DNA of 64,000 nucleotides from JAGVSZ01 sp035456405 (GCA_035456405.1 DATIDG010000106.1:54991-118990); one strand, 5' to 3'; positions 25,866 through 34,808 are shown, counted from the first letter of the stretch. Translations and numbers: made by a program. The notes: generated by a model not told the origin, from the letters alone.

Positions 25866-26747
25866 TCAGTCCTGCGTGTGCTCGGCCGAGAGCCGCTTCA
25901 TCATGTACCAGACGATCGGCAGGATCGCCGGCATCGCGACGATGATCGACGCGAGCGCGACGTCGACCTGGTCCATGCGCAGGTAGCGGATGCCGAGCGT
26001 GGCAAGGACGTGCGTGGAGTCGATGGGGCCACCGCCGGTCAGGAGATAGACCGAGTTGAAGTCGCCGAGGCTCCAGATGGTCGACAGGAGCACGCATGTG
26101 AGGTACAGGCCACGCAGGCTGGGCCAGCTCACGTAGCGGAAGGTCTGCCACCGCGTGGCGCCGTCGACCGCCGCCGATTCGTACAGGTCCTTCGGTATCC
26201 CCATCCGCCCGGCCAGCAGGATCAGCGTCCAGAACGGCAGCGATTTCCAGATGTGCACGATGATCGCCCACCCGAGCCCGTAGTGACGCTCGGTGAGCCA
26301 GCCCGGTCCGTCGATCTGGAACCACTTGAACAGCAGCGCGTTCAGCATTCCCCACTCCGGGTTGAGCATCCAGCGGAAGGAGAGGATCGTCGGGATCGAG
26401 GGCATCGCCCAGGCGATCAGGAACAGCACCGACAGCCACCGGATCCAGGCCTTCTCGTGCAGGAAGAACGCCGACAGCCCGAGCGCGATCACCATCTTGA
26501 CGTTCACCGCGACGAGCAGGAAGACGATGGTGTTCACGATCGTCGACAGAAACACCGGGTCCTCGAACAGCTTGCGGTACGCCGACGGGCTCGAGCCGAT
26601 CCAGATGCCGTAGAGGACCGGGAAGACGACGAAGAGCGCGAAGACGGCGAAGTAGGGGACGAGCAGCACGATTCCCCAGAAGGTCTCCTCGGAGAGGCCC
26701 TTTCTGGGCGGCGCCTGCGCCGGGGCCGGAAGAACTACGGAACTCAT
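25866..26747 (-). CDS. Carbohydrate ABC transporter permease (MalF type)
   Basis: 293 residues with six transmembrane segments, starting after a proline-rich cytoplasmic tail (EETFWGIVLLVPYFAVFALF). The EAA loop reads YESAAVDGATRWQTFRYVSW. It pairs with the MalG-type permease encoded 12 bp downstream. The binding-protein gene ends 58 bp upstream. Together they form a complete type I ABC importer for a sugar or related solute. Confidence 0.92.
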   Translation of the reverse strand: MSSVVLPAPAQAPPRKGLSEETFWGIVLLVPYFAVFALFVVFPVLYGIWIGSSPSAYRKLFEDPVFLSTIVNTIVFLLVAVNVKMVIALGLSAFFLHEKAWIRWLSVLFLIAWAMPSIPTILSFRWMLNPEWGMLNALLFKWFQIDGPGWLTERHYGLGWAIIVHIWKSLPFWTLILLAGRMGIPKDLYESAAVDGATRWQTFRYVSWPSLRGLYLTCVLLSTIWSLGDFNSVYLLTGGGPIDSTHVLATLGIRYLRMDQVDVALASIIVAMPAILPIVWYMMKRLSAEHTQD

Positions 26748-26804
26748 GTGCGCGAATCGCGCGGATTCTCCGGGGGCGGCGGGAAGACCGCCGCCCCCGT
26801 CCGG

Positions 26805-28190
26805 CTACTGTGCGAGGATCTGTTTCACCCTGGCGATCAGTTCGTCGGCCGCCTTCTCGGCCGGCACACCGTCCTTGGCGATGCGCGCAGTGGCGCGGCC
26901 CCAGACGTTCTCGGCATTGACAATGGTGAACTTCCAGTTGCGGACGAAGGGGAAGAACACGACGCCCTCGGACACCTGCTGCTGCACGGCCTTGCGGTGC
27001 GGGTCCTTGCCGTCGGTCCAGAACGGCGCAACCGACGCGCGCTTGGTCACCGGCACCCAGCGGCCGAGCGACCCCTCGACGTAGGGTTGCAGATTGTCCT
27101 CCTCGAGGAAGAACGCCAGGAACTCCTTGCCCCGGCGCTTGTTCTTCGCGTCGGCGAAGACCACCGCGGTCTTGACCGCGGCGAGCTGCGGCAGCTTCCC
27201 GCCCGTCGCCTTCTCGGGGAAGCCGCGGGTGCGGATCTTCTGGTAGTAGTTGACCCGCGCCGCCTCCTTCTGCTCCGCGGTCGAGGTCGTGCGGTTCATC
27301 GTGTCGAACTGCGCCGCCGGGATCGAGATGGTTGCGTTGTGCGTCATCGCGGTCGTCTTGTTGGCGAAGTTCAGGTTGTTGTCGACGTCGCCCCAGTTCA
27401 CCGATGACGCGGGCGAGCAGCCCTTCTTCACGACCGCGGCGTAGTCGGCGAGCGCCTTCACCAGGCCTGCACGATTCTTCGGCTGGTCGAGCACCAGCTT
27501 CCCGTTCTCGTCGACGATCTCGACGTCGTACGCGTTCATGAACATGTGGAAGCTGTAGAAGGTGTCGGACGCCTGCACGCTCGCAGGGTGGCCGATGGCG
27601 AAGACGCGGCTCCCCTTGGACCGGGCGGCCGGCTGGTACTTGTCGCACCAGAAAGTCCAGAAGCCCTTCCAGTCGTTAGGGATGTCGGACTCCTTGAAGC
27701 CCGCGTCCTGCAGCATGTCGATCCAGTAGTTGATGTGCATGAGCTGCATCTCGACCGGCGCGGCGTAGTACGCCTTCTGGCCCGTCTTGCCGTTCAGCAG
27801 CCACGTCGTCGACAGCGGTCCGGGCAGGTACTGCGACGCGATCGGCTTTATAACTTCGTCGAGGCTCTCGAGCTTGCCCTCGAAGGCCCACTTGCCGGTG
27901 ACGCGGAAGTCGTACGTGAGGCCGAAGCCGACGTCGGGCGGATTGCCGGCCTCGACTGCCGCGACCGACTTGGTGACGATGTCCTCGGGCGAATAGAGCG
28001 ACAGGTCCACCTTGGCCCCGCTCTTCGCCTCGTACTTCTTGATCACGTCCTGCAGCGCCTGGTCCTCGGCGGGATAGAACGCCCGGGTGAACCAGACGGT
28101 GACGCGCTCCTGCGCAAAGGTCCCGGATGACGCGAGAGCCAGGAGCGCGGTGGCGGCGACGCTCGCCATGCGGCCAACGACATGCAGCAT
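26805..28190 (-). CDS. ABC transporter extracellular solute-binding protein (family 1)
   Basis: 461 residues. It begins with a signal peptide (ASVAATALLALASSGTFAQ) and then VTVWFTRAFYPAEDQALQDV, the usual opening lobe of family 1 sugar-binding proteins. Further marks are PPDVGFGLTYDFRV and a C-terminal VRNWKFTIVNAENVWGRATA. Start at 28190 (MLHVVGR) because AGGAGGAG lies directly upstream; an earlier ATG at 28211 has no such site. First gene of the ABC operon. A 14-bp GTATAC palindrome 24 bp upstream of the start suggests control by the GntR regulator of the neighbouring operon. Confidence 0.9.
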   Translation of the reverse strand: MLHVVGRMASVAATALLALASSGTFAQERVTVWFTRAFYPAEDQALQDVIKKYEAKSGAKVDLSLYSPEDIVTKSVAAVEAGNPPDVGFGLTYDFRVTGKWAFEGKLESLDEVIKPIASQYLPGPLSTTWLLNGKTGQKAYYAAPVEMQLMHINYWIDMLQDAGFKESDIPNDWKGFWTFWCDKYQPAARSKGSRVFAIGHPASVQASDTFYSFHMFMNAYDVEIVDENGKLVLDQPKNRAGLVKALADYAAVVKKGCSPASSVNWGDVDNNLNFANKTTAMTHNATISIPAAQFDTMNRTTSTAEQKEAARVNYYQKIRTRGFPEKATGGKLPQLAAVKTAVVFADAKNKRRGKEFLAFFLEEDNLQPYVEGSLGRWVPVTKRASVAPFWTDGKDPHRKAVQQQVSEGVVFFPFVRNWKFTIVNAENVWGRATARIAKDGVPAEKAADELIARVKQILAQ

Positions 28191-28214
28191 CTCTCCTCCT
28201 AGTGTCGACATGGC

Positions 28215-28228
28215 ACCGGTATACCGGT
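28215..28228. promoter_or_regulatory. Palindromic operator ACCGGTATACCGGT upstream of the ABC transporter operon
   Basis: A perfect 14-bp palindrome with the same GTATAC core as the site at 23155-23166. It sits between the divergent ABC operon (start 28190) and the dehydrogenase gene (start 28457), so it could affect either. FCD-type GntR proteins favour such sites. Confidence 0.6.
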
Positions 28229-28456
28229 TTCTTGGTTGAGTCCGACGGCGCGAACTCCGGCGGAGCACGGTACGCGTATCCCCAGGGAGTGTCAAACGCG
28301 CCACCCACCTTGTCCGCGGGCCTAAAGTGCTCGCAACCCTCTAATCTAAAAGTGTTTTTTCGCGTTCCTGGCGGTGAAAAGGGGTCGCTTCCCCTGCGCG
28401 CGCTGCTATAATCGCGCGTTCCCGCGACAACAACACCCGCAAGGAGGACAGCAAAA
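28229..28456. promoter_or_regulatory. Divergent promoter region
   Basis: Non-coding and locally AT-richer (28320-28370, with a TCTAATCTAAAAGTGTTTTTT stretch in overlapping parts). A TATAAT-like element (CTATAATCG, about 28411-28419) lies 38 bp before the dehydrogenase start and is a good -10 candidate; a matching -35 is not obvious. AAGGAGG at 28441-28447 is the ribosome-binding site of the dehydrogenase. Confidence 0.5.
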
Positions 28457-29197
28457 GTGGGCGACCGGCTGAGGGGCAAGCGCGCCTTCATCACGGCGGC
28501 CGGGCAGGGGATGGGACGCGCCGCGGCGATCGCATTCGCCGCCGAGGGCGCGAAAGTCTGGGCCACCGACGTCAACGCCGAAGCACTGCGATCGCTCGAG
28601 GGAACCCCCGGCGTCACGGCGCGCGTCCTCGACGTGACCGACGGCGCGGCGGTCGAGCGTGTCGCGAACGAGGCGGGCCAGGTCGACATCCTCTTCAACT
28701 GCGCCGGGTTCGTGCATCACGGCACGATCATGGAGTGCAGCGAGCGCGACTGGGACTTCAGCTTCGACCTCAACGTCAAGTCGATGTACCGCGTGACGCG
28801 CGCGCTCCTGCCCGGCATGCTCGCGCAGCAGAAGGGCTCGATCATCAACATGGCCTCCATCGCCTCGAGCCTCCGCGGCCTGCCGAACCGCCTCGCCTAC
28901 GGCACCACGAAGGCTGCGGTGATCGGCTTCACCAAGGCGATCGCCGCGGATTTCGTCAAGCAGGGCATCCGCTGCAACGCGGTCTGTCCCGGCACCGTCG
29001 ACACGCCCAGCCTGCAGGGCCGCATCAACGCGTTCCCCGACCCGGTGCAGGCGCGCAAGGATTTCATCGCGCGCCAGCCGATGGGCCGGCTCGCGACCGT
29101 GGACGACATCACCCCGCTGCTCATCTACCTCGCCTCCGACGAGTCCTCGTTCGCGACCGGCGTCGCCTTCTCGGTTGATGGCGGCATGACGATCTAA
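28457..29197 (+). CDS. Short-chain dehydrogenase, 2-keto-3-deoxy-L-fuconate dehydrogenase-like
   Basis: 246 residues, GTG start preceded by AAGGAGG. SDR motifs: ITAAGQGMGRAAAIAFAAEG, FNCAGFVHHG, the catalytic serines in NMASIASS, and YGTTKAAVIG. The CPGTVDTPSLQGRINAF region with its arginine is typical of the BDH2/2-keto-3-deoxy-L-fuconate dehydrogenase subgroup. That enzyme oxidises a 2-keto-3-deoxy acid to the 2,4-diketo acid, the substrate of the FAH-type hydrolase encoded by the next gene. 3-hydroxybutyrate dehydrogenase activity is the alternative. Confidence 0.8.
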   Translation: MGDRLRGKRAFITAAGQGMGRAAAIAFAAEGAKVWATDVNAEALRSLEGTPGVTARVLDVTDGAAVERVANEAGQVDILFNCAGFVHHGTIMECSERDWDFSFDLNVKSMYRVTRALLPGMLAQQKGSIINMASIASSLRGLPNRLAYGTTKAAVIGFTKAIAADFVKQGIRCNAVCPGTVDTPSLQGRINAFPDPVQARKDFIARQPMGRLATVDDITPLLIYLASDESSFATGVAFSVDGGMTI

Positions 29198-29248
29198 GGG
29201 CCGGATGGCGCGGCCCTCACTACATCGCAATTCCTGGAGAACGAAAAG

Positions 29249-30100
29249 ATGAAGCTGTGTCGTTGGGGCAAGAACGGCTACGAAAAGCCGGGAATGATCG
29301 ATTCGCAGGGCATGCTGCGCGACCTGTCCGGTCTGCTCTCGAACATCGACCAGGAGACGATCTCGCCCAAGGGGCTCGCGCGGTTGCGGAAGATCAGGCC
29401 GGAGTCGCTCCCGCTCATCAAGACCGAGCCGCGCTTCGGCGTGCCCTACACCGGTATCACCAAGTTCGTCGCGATCGGGCTCAACTACAGCGACCACGCC
29501 GCGGAGTCGGGGCTGCCCGTGCCGTCCGAGCCGGTCGTCTTCATGAAGGCCACGACCTCCATCAGCGGCCCGAACGACGATGTCGTTCAGCCGCGCAACT
29601 CGACCAAGCTCGACTGGGAAGTCGAGCTCGGCGTCGTGATCGGCACCAAGGCGCAGTACGTGCCGGAGGAGAAGGCGCTCGACCACGTCGCCGGCTACTG
29701 CATCGTGAACGACGTGTCGGAGCGCTCGTTCCAAATGGCGACCAGCCAGTGGGACAAGGGCAAGGGCTGCGACACCTTCGGCCCGATCGGCCCGTGGCTC
29801 GTGACCACCGACGAGATCCCGAATCCCCAGACGCTGGAGATGTGGCTCGACGTGAACACCGAGCGCATGCAGACCGGTAACACGCGCACCATGATCTTCT
29901 CGGTCGCGCGGATCGTCTCGCACGTGTCGCAGTACATGACGCTGATGCCTGGCGACATCATCACCACCGGCACGCCGCCGGGCGTCGGCATGGGCAAGAA
30001 GCCCGAGCCAGTCTGGCTCAAGCCGGGCGACGTCATCACCCTCGGCATCCAGGGCCTCGGCGAGCAGCGGCAGCGGGTCATCGCCTACGCGGGCAAGTAA
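29249..30100 (+). CDS. FAH-family hydrolase, 2,4-diketo-3-deoxy-L-fuconate hydrolase-like
   Basis: 283 residues. The MKLCRWG opening and RFGVPYTGITKFVAIGLNYSDHAAESG are typical of this FAH branch. The metal site is visible as the E-x-E of LDWEVELGVVIG and the Asp of CIVNDVSERS; TTGTPPGVGMG is the family's C-terminal loop. Such enzymes cleave C-C bonds of diketo acids to pyruvate and a hydroxy acid (lactate in the L-fucose route). Tandem with the dehydrogenase and followed by an intrinsic terminator. Ureidoglycolate lyase annotations for this family are usually historical. Confidence 0.82.
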   Translation: MKLCRWGKNGYEKPGMIDSQGMLRDLSGLLSNIDQETISPKGLARLRKIRPESLPLIKTEPRFGVPYTGITKFVAIGLNYSDHAAESGLPVPSEPVVFMKATTSISGPNDDVVQPRNSTKLDWEVELGVVIGTKAQYVPEEKALDHVAGYCIVNDVSERSFQMATSQWDKGKGCDTFGPIGPWLVTTDEIPNPQTLEMWLDVNTERMQTGNTRTMIFSVARIVSHVSQYMTLMPGDIITTGTPPGVGMGKKPEPVWLKPGDVITLGIQGLGEQRQRVIAYAGK

Positions 30101-30119
30101 CCCGCCTGCTGCAGCGCAG

Positions 30120-30147
30120 ACGGCCGCCTCGCGCGGCCGTTCTTATT
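30120..30147 (+). terminator. Rho-independent terminator after the FAH hydrolase gene
   Basis: ACGGCCGC (30120-30127) pairs with GCGGCCGT (30133-30140) around a 5-nt loop and is followed by TCTTATT. It lies 20 bp after the stop codon. Confidence 0.75.
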
Positions 30148-30227
30148 CCTCACTGCGAACGCGTCGCGGCTGCGCGGCCGCCCGACTGCGTGTAGGCTTT
30201 TCCCATGACATCGGCAAGAGGCACGGC

Positions 30228-31529
30228 ATGCGGGTGATGGTCCTTGGTGCCGGCGTCGTCGGCACGGCGAGCGCCTGGTACCTGGCGCGCCGGGGCCACG
30301 AGGTCTCTGTCATCGAGCGCCAGGGTGCCGCGGGGCTCGAGACCAGCTTCGCGAACGGCGGGCAGATCTCGGCCAGCCACGCCGAGCCGTGGGCGGAGCC
30401 GGGCGTGCCGGCGAAGCTGCTCCAATGGTTCGGACGCGAGGATGCGCCGCTCGTCTTCCGCCCGCGCGCGGAGTGGCGGCAGTGGGCCTGGGGCGCGCGC
30501 TTCCTCTACGAGTGCCTCCCGTTCCGCAACCGCGAGAACACCCGCCAGATCCTGGCGCTCGCGCTGTACAGCCGGGACGCGCTGCGCGAGCTCCGGCGCG
30601 ATACCGGCATCGAGTACGACCAGCTCGCGCGCGGCATCCTCGCCTTCCACACCGACGAGGAGGCGTTCGAGCGCGCCGCTGCGCAGGCGGCGCTGCTGCG
30701 CCGCTTCGGCTCCGAGCGCGAGGTCAGGACGGCCGAGGAGTGCATCGCGATCGAGCCGGCGCTGCGGCACGCGGCCGACCGCATCGTCGGCGGAATCCAC
30801 ACGCCGGGCGACGAGTCGGGCGACGCGTGCAAGTTCACGCAGGCGCTCGCGCGGCTCGCCGCGGAGCAGGGGGTGCGCTTCGACTACGGCCGGACGATCA
30901 AGCGGCTCGAGGTCGAAGGCGGCCGCGTGCGCAGCGTCGTCCTCGCGGACGCGGCGGGCCGGGACGACCCGCTCGTCGCCGATGCCTACGTCGTCGCGCT
31001 AGGGAGCTACAGCCCGCTCGCCCTGGCGCCGCTCGGGGTCTCGATCCCGGTGTACCCGCTGAAGGGTTACTCGATCACCGTACCGCTCGAGGCGGACGAC
31101 GAGGCGCCGACGATGAGCCTGACCGACGTCGACCACAAGCTGGTGTTCTCGCGGCTCGGCGACCGGCTGCGGGTCGCCGGCACCGCGGAGATGGACGGCT
31201 ACAACACCGACGTGAACGACGTCCGTTGCGAGGCGATCGTGCGCCGGACGTTCGATCTCTTTCCGGGCGCCGGACATCCCGAGCGCGCGGAGTACTGGAC
31301 CGGCCTGCGGCCGGCGACGCCGTCGAACGTGCCGTGCGTGGGCCGGACGCGTTACCCGAACCTCTTCCTGAACACCGGCCACGGCACGCTCGGCTGGACG
31401 ATGGCATGCGGCTCCGGCCGGGCGATCGCGGACATCGTCAGCGGGCGCGTGCCCGAACCCGATTTCTGCTTCACCGGGATGCCGCCGCGATCGCGCGGCG
31501 TGCTCGTCGCGAACCCCAGCTCCGGCTGA
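30228..31529 (+). CDS. dadA: D-amino acid dehydrogenase (small subunit type, DadA family)
   Basis: 433 residues. FAD-binding VLGAGVVGTASAWYLARRG at the N-terminus, then ETSFANGGQISASHAEPWA, a DadA hallmark, the GDESGDACKFTQALA segment, YPLKGYSITVPL, and C-terminal NTGHGTLGWTMACGSGRAIAD. DadA oxidises D-amino acids to 2-oxo acids and passes electrons to the respiratory chain at the inner membrane. It stands alone: no alanine racemase is adjacent. Its 3' end overlaps the convergent speD reading frame by 59 bp. Confidence 0.9.
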   Translation: MRVMVLGAGVVGTASAWYLARRGHEVSVIERQGAAGLETSFANGGQISASHAEPWAEPGVPAKLLQWFGREDAPLVFRPRAEWRQWAWGARFLYECLPFRNRENTRQILALALYSRDALRELRRDTGIEYDQLARGILAFHTDEEAFERAAAQAALLRRFGSEREVRTAEECIAIEPALRHAADRIVGGIHTPGDESGDACKFTQALARLAAEQGVRFDYGRTIKRLEVEGGRVRSVVLADAAGRDDPLVADAYVVALGSYSPLALAPLGVSIPVYPLKGYSITVPLEADDEAPTMSLTDVDHKLVFSRLGDRLRVAGTAEMDGYNTDVNDVRCEAIVRRTFDLFPGAGHPERAEYWTGLRPATPSNVPCVGRTRYPNLFLNTGHGTLGWTMACGSGRAIADIVSGRVPEPDFCFTGMPPRSRGVLVANPSSG

Positions 31530-32013
31530 ATGCGGCGGTCGCTTCCGCGCGGCCCTCTGCTAGGCGTGTTCCGGCACGGCCCGGCGACCGCGCTCCCACG
31601 TCCTGGCGGACGCATTCCTCCGGCTGGAAGAACTCCGTAAGGTCGTCCACCAGCGCACGTGCACGCGTGGTGTTGTCGCGCGAGTAGTTGCAGACGTACG
31701 CGTCGAGCGTCACGCACGCGATCTCCGGCCAGGTGTGGACGGCGACGTGCGACTCGGCGAGCACCACGCAGCCCGTCACGCCGGCCGCGGGATCGGGCGC
31801 GCCGTCGCTGCCCGGGAACTGGCGGAACAGCTCGCCGAGAACGGTGGGGCCCGCGCGCTCGACGGCCGCGACGCAGACTTCGCGCAGGGCGCCCGCGTCG
31901 GTCAGATACCGCGCCTCCCCGTGGCGGCGGTACAGGTTGGCGAGCACGTGGGGTCCGTCCAAGTCGCAGCGATCTTCATTTGGGCCCGGCGGACATGTCC
32001 GCGACCACCGCAT
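31471..32013 (-). CDS. speD: S-adenosylmethionine decarboxylase proenzyme
   Basis: 180 residues as written. The self-cleavage and active-site segment VVLAESHVAVHTWPE is clear: cleavage would occur between E87 and S88, making S88 the pyruvoyl group. LDAYVCNYSRDNTTRARALVD follows, as in bacterial class 1 SpeD. It supplies decarboxylated SAM for spermidine. The start is uncertain: ATG 32013 overlaps the end of nudC by 38 bp, and a TTG or GTG about 50-65 bp further in is possible. The C-terminal 45 residues after PEECV are basic, low-complexity, lack family similarity and overlap the dadA 3' end, so they look like read-through. Confidence 0.83.
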   Translation of the reverse strand: MRWSRTCPPGPNEDRCDLDGPHVLANLYRRHGEARYLTDAGALREVCVAAVERAGPTVLGELFRQFPGSDGAPDPAAGVTGCVVLAESHVAVHTWPEIACVTLDAYVCNYSRDNTTRARALVDDLTEFFQPEECVRQDVGARSPGRAGTRLAEGRAEATAAFSRSWGSRRARRAIAAASR

Positions 32014-32830
32014 CGATCAGGCGTCTCGAGATGCTGATCGGCTGCGGAAGCTTCGGAAGGCCGCGGACGTTGAACCACTGCGCCGACTCGATTTCAAGCG
32101 GATCGATGCTGATTTCGCCACTTTTCCAGTCCGCGACGAAGGCGATCATCAGCGAGTGGGGGAACGGCCAGGGCTGGCTCGCGAAATAGCGCACGTTTCG
32201 CACCTTCACGCCCACCTCCTCGAGGACCTCGCGCTCGAGGCACTGCTCGAGCGACTCGCCGGGCTCCACGAAGCCGGCGAGAGCGCTGTGCATGCCGGGC
32301 GGGAAGCGGTGTGAGCGTGCGAGGAGAATCTCATTGGGTGCGCGCCGCACGAGCGCCATGATGGCCGGCGCGAGGCGCGGGTAGACCACGAGCCCGCACG
32401 CCGGGCACTCCCGCGCGCGCTCGCTCTTGCGCAGCGCGGTCGGCGTCCCGCAGCGGCCGCAGAAACCGCTGGTGCGATCCCAGTCGACCACCTGCAGCGC
32501 CCGTCCGGCAAGCGCGAAGTGGTCGTCGGGCAGGCGTGTGAAGAGCGAGCGCAGTCCGCGCCACTCCCAACCCGGCGCCGCCGGTACGCTGGCGGCGACA
32601 TCGCAGGCATAGCAGTGCTCGGCTCCGAGCCGACCGAGATAATGGACGTGGCCGGCCGTGAACCCCAGCGCCTCGGGGTGCAGGATGGCGGGGACCTGCG
32701 GCGTCCCGCCGGCCGAAACGAGCAGATCGCTCTCGTTGAAGACGAACCAAAGCGCCGAGGAGATCGGCGCGCCCGGCGGCTGCACCGCGCCGAAGTACTC
32801 CGCCGGCGCGCAGAAGGGCATGTCGATCAT
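31976..32830 (-). CDS. nudC: NAD+ diphosphatase (NADH pyrophosphatase)
   Basis: 284 residues. Central zinc ribbon C-G-R-C ... C-P-A-C-G (FCGRCGTPTALRKSERAREC), then a canonical Nudix box beginning GFVEPGESLEQCLEREVLEE, and the NudC-specific SQPWPFPHSLM motif just after it. NudC hydrolyses NAD(H) to NMN(H) and AMP and can remove NAD caps from RNA. The ATG at 32830 was used because the N-terminal domain similarity starts there; the open frame extends antisense into the next gene. Overlaps speD by 38 bp. Confidence 0.92.
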   Translation of the reverse strand: MIDMPFCAPAEYFGAVQPPGAPISSALWFVFNESDLLVSAGGTPQVPAILHPEALGFTAGHVHYLGRLGAEHCYACDVAASVPAAPGWEWRGLRSLFTRLPDDHFALAGRALQVVDWDRTSGFCGRCGTPTALRKSERARECPACGLVVYPRLAPAIMALVRRAPNEILLARSHRFPPGMHSALAGFVEPGESLEQCLEREVLEEVGVKVRNVRYFASQPWPFPHSLMIAFVADWKSGEISIDPLEIESAQWFNVRGLPKLPQPISISRRLIDAVVADMSAGPK

Positions 32831-32865
32831 CGCGCGCCGCGAACCGTGAGGCGATGACGACCGGC

Positions 32866-33738
32866 CTACGACGCCTTCCGCAGCCGCCGGAGCAGCGAGG
32901 ACGTGTCCCAGCGCCCGCCACCCATCTTCTGGATCTCGGCGTAGAAGCCGTCGATGAGCCGCGTCCCGGGGAGGGCAGCACCATTGCGCGCCGCTTCCTC
33001 CTGGCAGATCCGCAGATCCTTGCGCATCCAGTCGACCGCAAAGCCGAAGTCGTACTTGTCCGCGAGCATCGTGGCGCCGCGGTTCTCCATCTGCCACGAC
33101 TGCGCGGCGCCCTTCGCGATCGTGTCGAGCACGAGCTTGACGTCGAGCCCCGCGCGCAATCCGAAGTCGATGCCCTCGGCGAGACCCTGAACGACGCCGA
33201 CCACGCAGATCTGGTTGACCATCTTCGCGAGCTGCCCCGCGCCGGACGGGCCGATCAATGTCACCGCGCGCGCGAAATGCGCGATGACGGGTTGCGCGCG
33301 CTCGAACGCCTGCGCGTCTCCGCCGACCATCACGGTCAGCACGCCGTTCTCCGCGCCTGACTGCCCGCCGGACACCGGCGCGTCGAGGAAATGGAGCCCG
33401 CGCTTCGACGCCCCGGCCGCGAGCTCGCGCGCGACCTGCGCCGAGGCGGTGGTGTGATCGACGTGGATTGCGCCCGGCGCCATGCCCGCAAAGGTGCCCT
33501 CCGGACCCGCCGCGATCTCGCGCAGGTCCGGATCGTCGCCGACGCAAGAGAACACGATCTCCGCGCCCGCGGCGGCCCGCGCCGGGGTCGCCGCGAGCCG
33601 CCCGCCGTGCCTGGCGACCCAGGCCTCTGCCTTGGCGCGGGTGCGGTTGTAGACCGTGACGTCATGGCCCGCTCTCGCGAGATGCCCGGCCATGGGCGCG
33701 CCCATGACGCCGAGACCGATGAACGCGACTTTCGCCAT
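32866..33738 (-). CDS. 3-hydroxyisobutyrate dehydrogenase / 2-hydroxy-3-oxopropionate reductase family
   Basis: 290 residues of the beta-hydroxyacid dehydrogenase family. N-terminal VAFIGLGVMGAPMAGHLARAGHD binds NAD(P); DAPVSGGQSGAENGVLTVMVGG is the substrate signature and GAGQLAKMVNQ carries the catalytic lysine. The sequence MRKDLRICQEEA is shared with the tartronate semialdehyde/3-hydroxyisobutyrate reductases. It may take part in glycolate/glyoxylate salvage, which would suit its position beside cbbR and the Calvin operon (photorespiratory 2-phosphoglycolate), but no glyoxylate carboligase is nearby. Start at ATG 33738. Confidence 0.85.
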   Translation of the reverse strand: MAKVAFIGLGVMGAPMAGHLARAGHDVTVYNRTRAKAEAWVARHGGRLAATPARAAAGAEIVFSCVGDDPDLREIAAGPEGTFAGMAPGAIHVDHTTASAQVARELAAGASKRGLHFLDAPVSGGQSGAENGVLTVMVGGDAQAFERAQPVIAHFARAVTLIGPSGAGQLAKMVNQICVVGVVQGLAEGIDFGLRAGLDVKLVLDTIAKGAAQSWQMENRGATMLADKYDFGFAVDWMRKDLRICQEEAARNGAALPGTRLIDGFYAEIQKMGGGRWDTSSLLRRLRKAS

Positions 33739-33769
33739 CTGCTCGTCCTCGAAACGACCGTCCGGCCGA

Positions 33770-34735
33770 TTATAGGGCCCGCCCCCTGCCGCGCCGCTTC
33801 GGCGTGGACGTCGGTGCGGCGAGGAGCTCCTCGAGGCGCGCCGCGCCATCGGCGAGCAGAAAGACCTTCAGCGCCTGTGCGACCGGCGAGAGCCGCTTGC
33901 GCGCGAGGTGGACCACGTACCAGCTGCGCACGATCGGCAGCCCCACGACGTCGAGCGTCACGAGCCGCCGGGTCGCGAGTTCGAGCCCCACCGTGTGCAG
34001 CGACAGCAGCGAGATGCCCATGCCGGCGATCACCGCCTGCTTGATCGTCTCGTTGGAGGCCATCTCCATCCCGACGGTGAGCGGCAGCTTGTGTTCGGCA
34101 AACAGCCGCTCGAGCAGGCCCCGGGTGCCCGACCCGGGCTCGCGGATCAGGAAGCTCTCCGCGGCGAGCCGCTCGAGCGGGATGCGGCGCTTGCCTGCGA
34201 GCGGATGCTCGGGCGGCGCGATGACGACGTGCGGGTGAGGAGCGAACGCCTCGGCTACCGTTTCCATGTTCTGCGGCGGCCGGCCCATGATCGCGAGATC
34301 GACCTGGTTGCCGGCGAGCAGGCCGATCATCGCCTCGCGGTTGTCCACCCCGAGCTTCACCGTGACGCCGGGGTGCGCCTTGAGGAAGCGGCCGAGGAGC
34401 ACCGGGGCAAAGTACTTCGCGGTCGACACGAGCCCGATCGTGAGCCGGCCGTGCGTCAGTCCGCGCATCGCGTCGAGCGCCCCCTCGGCCGCCTCGAGCT
34501 CGCGCGCGATCGTGTGGGCGCGCGCGTACAGCTCCCTGCCGGCCTCGGTGAGGTGAATCCGCTTGCCGATCTGCTCGACGAGCGGCAGCCCGGCCTCGCC
34601 TTCCAGGCTCTTCACCTGCATCGAGACCGCCGGCTGGGTGAGGTGCAGCTCGGCCGCGGCGCGCGAGAACGAGAGGTGGCGAGCGACCGCCTCGAAGACG
34701 CGCAACTGGCGCAGGGTGACGTGGCGCATCGGCAT
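33770..34735 (-). CDS. cbbR: LysR-type regulator of the Calvin-cycle operon
   Basis: 321 residues. N-terminal HTH: HVTLRQLRVFEAVARHLSFS and RAAAELHLTQPAVSMQVKSL. The effector domain contains GLVSTAKYFAPVLLGRF and LGVDNREAMIGLLAGNQ, very typical of CbbR. The CbbR family activates cbb operons in response to metabolites such as phosphoenolpyruvate or RuBP and NADPH levels. Divergent from cbbL with 129 bp between the starts. Start at ATG 34735; an upstream TTG at 34753 and an inner ATG at 34729 are alternatives. Confidence 0.93.
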   Translation of the reverse strand: MPMRHVTLRQLRVFEAVARHLSFSRAAAELHLTQPAVSMQVKSLEGEAGLPLVEQIGKRIHLTEAGRELYARAHTIARELEAAEGALDAMRGLTHGRLTIGLVSTAKYFAPVLLGRFLKAHPGVTVKLGVDNREAMIGLLAGNQVDLAIMGRPPQNMETVAEAFAPHPHVVIAPPEHPLAGKRRIPLERLAAESFLIREPGSGTRGLLERLFAEHKLPLTVGMEMASNETIKQAVIAGMGISLLSLHTVGLELATRRLVTLDVVGLPIVRSWYVVHLARKRLSPVAQALKVFLLADGAARLEELLAAPTSTPKRRGRGRAL

Positions 34736-34767
34736 GGCGGGGCATCCCGGCAATGGATCAGCTGAAG

Positions 34768-34808
34768 CTTATCAAATGCATAAGAAATCGTGACTGTTCC
34801 TTATGCAT
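34768..34808. promoter_or_regulatory. Probable CbbR operator in the cbbR-cbbL gap
   Basis: A perfect 9-bp inverted repeat, ATGCATAAG (34776-34784) and CTTATGCAT (34800-34808), with 15 bp between the arms. Inside the left part lies a LysR-type T-N11-A palindrome, CTTAT-N7-ATAAG (34768-34784). The stretch is distinctly AT-rich against the surroundings. CbbR binds such motifs between divergent cbbR and cbbL genes. Confidence 0.72.

Noticed and set aside
25855..27648. Long N-terminal extension of the MalG-type permease frame
   Set aside because: It overlaps the MalF-type permease and solute-binding protein genes in another frame; the hydrophobic permease pattern starts only at about 25854.
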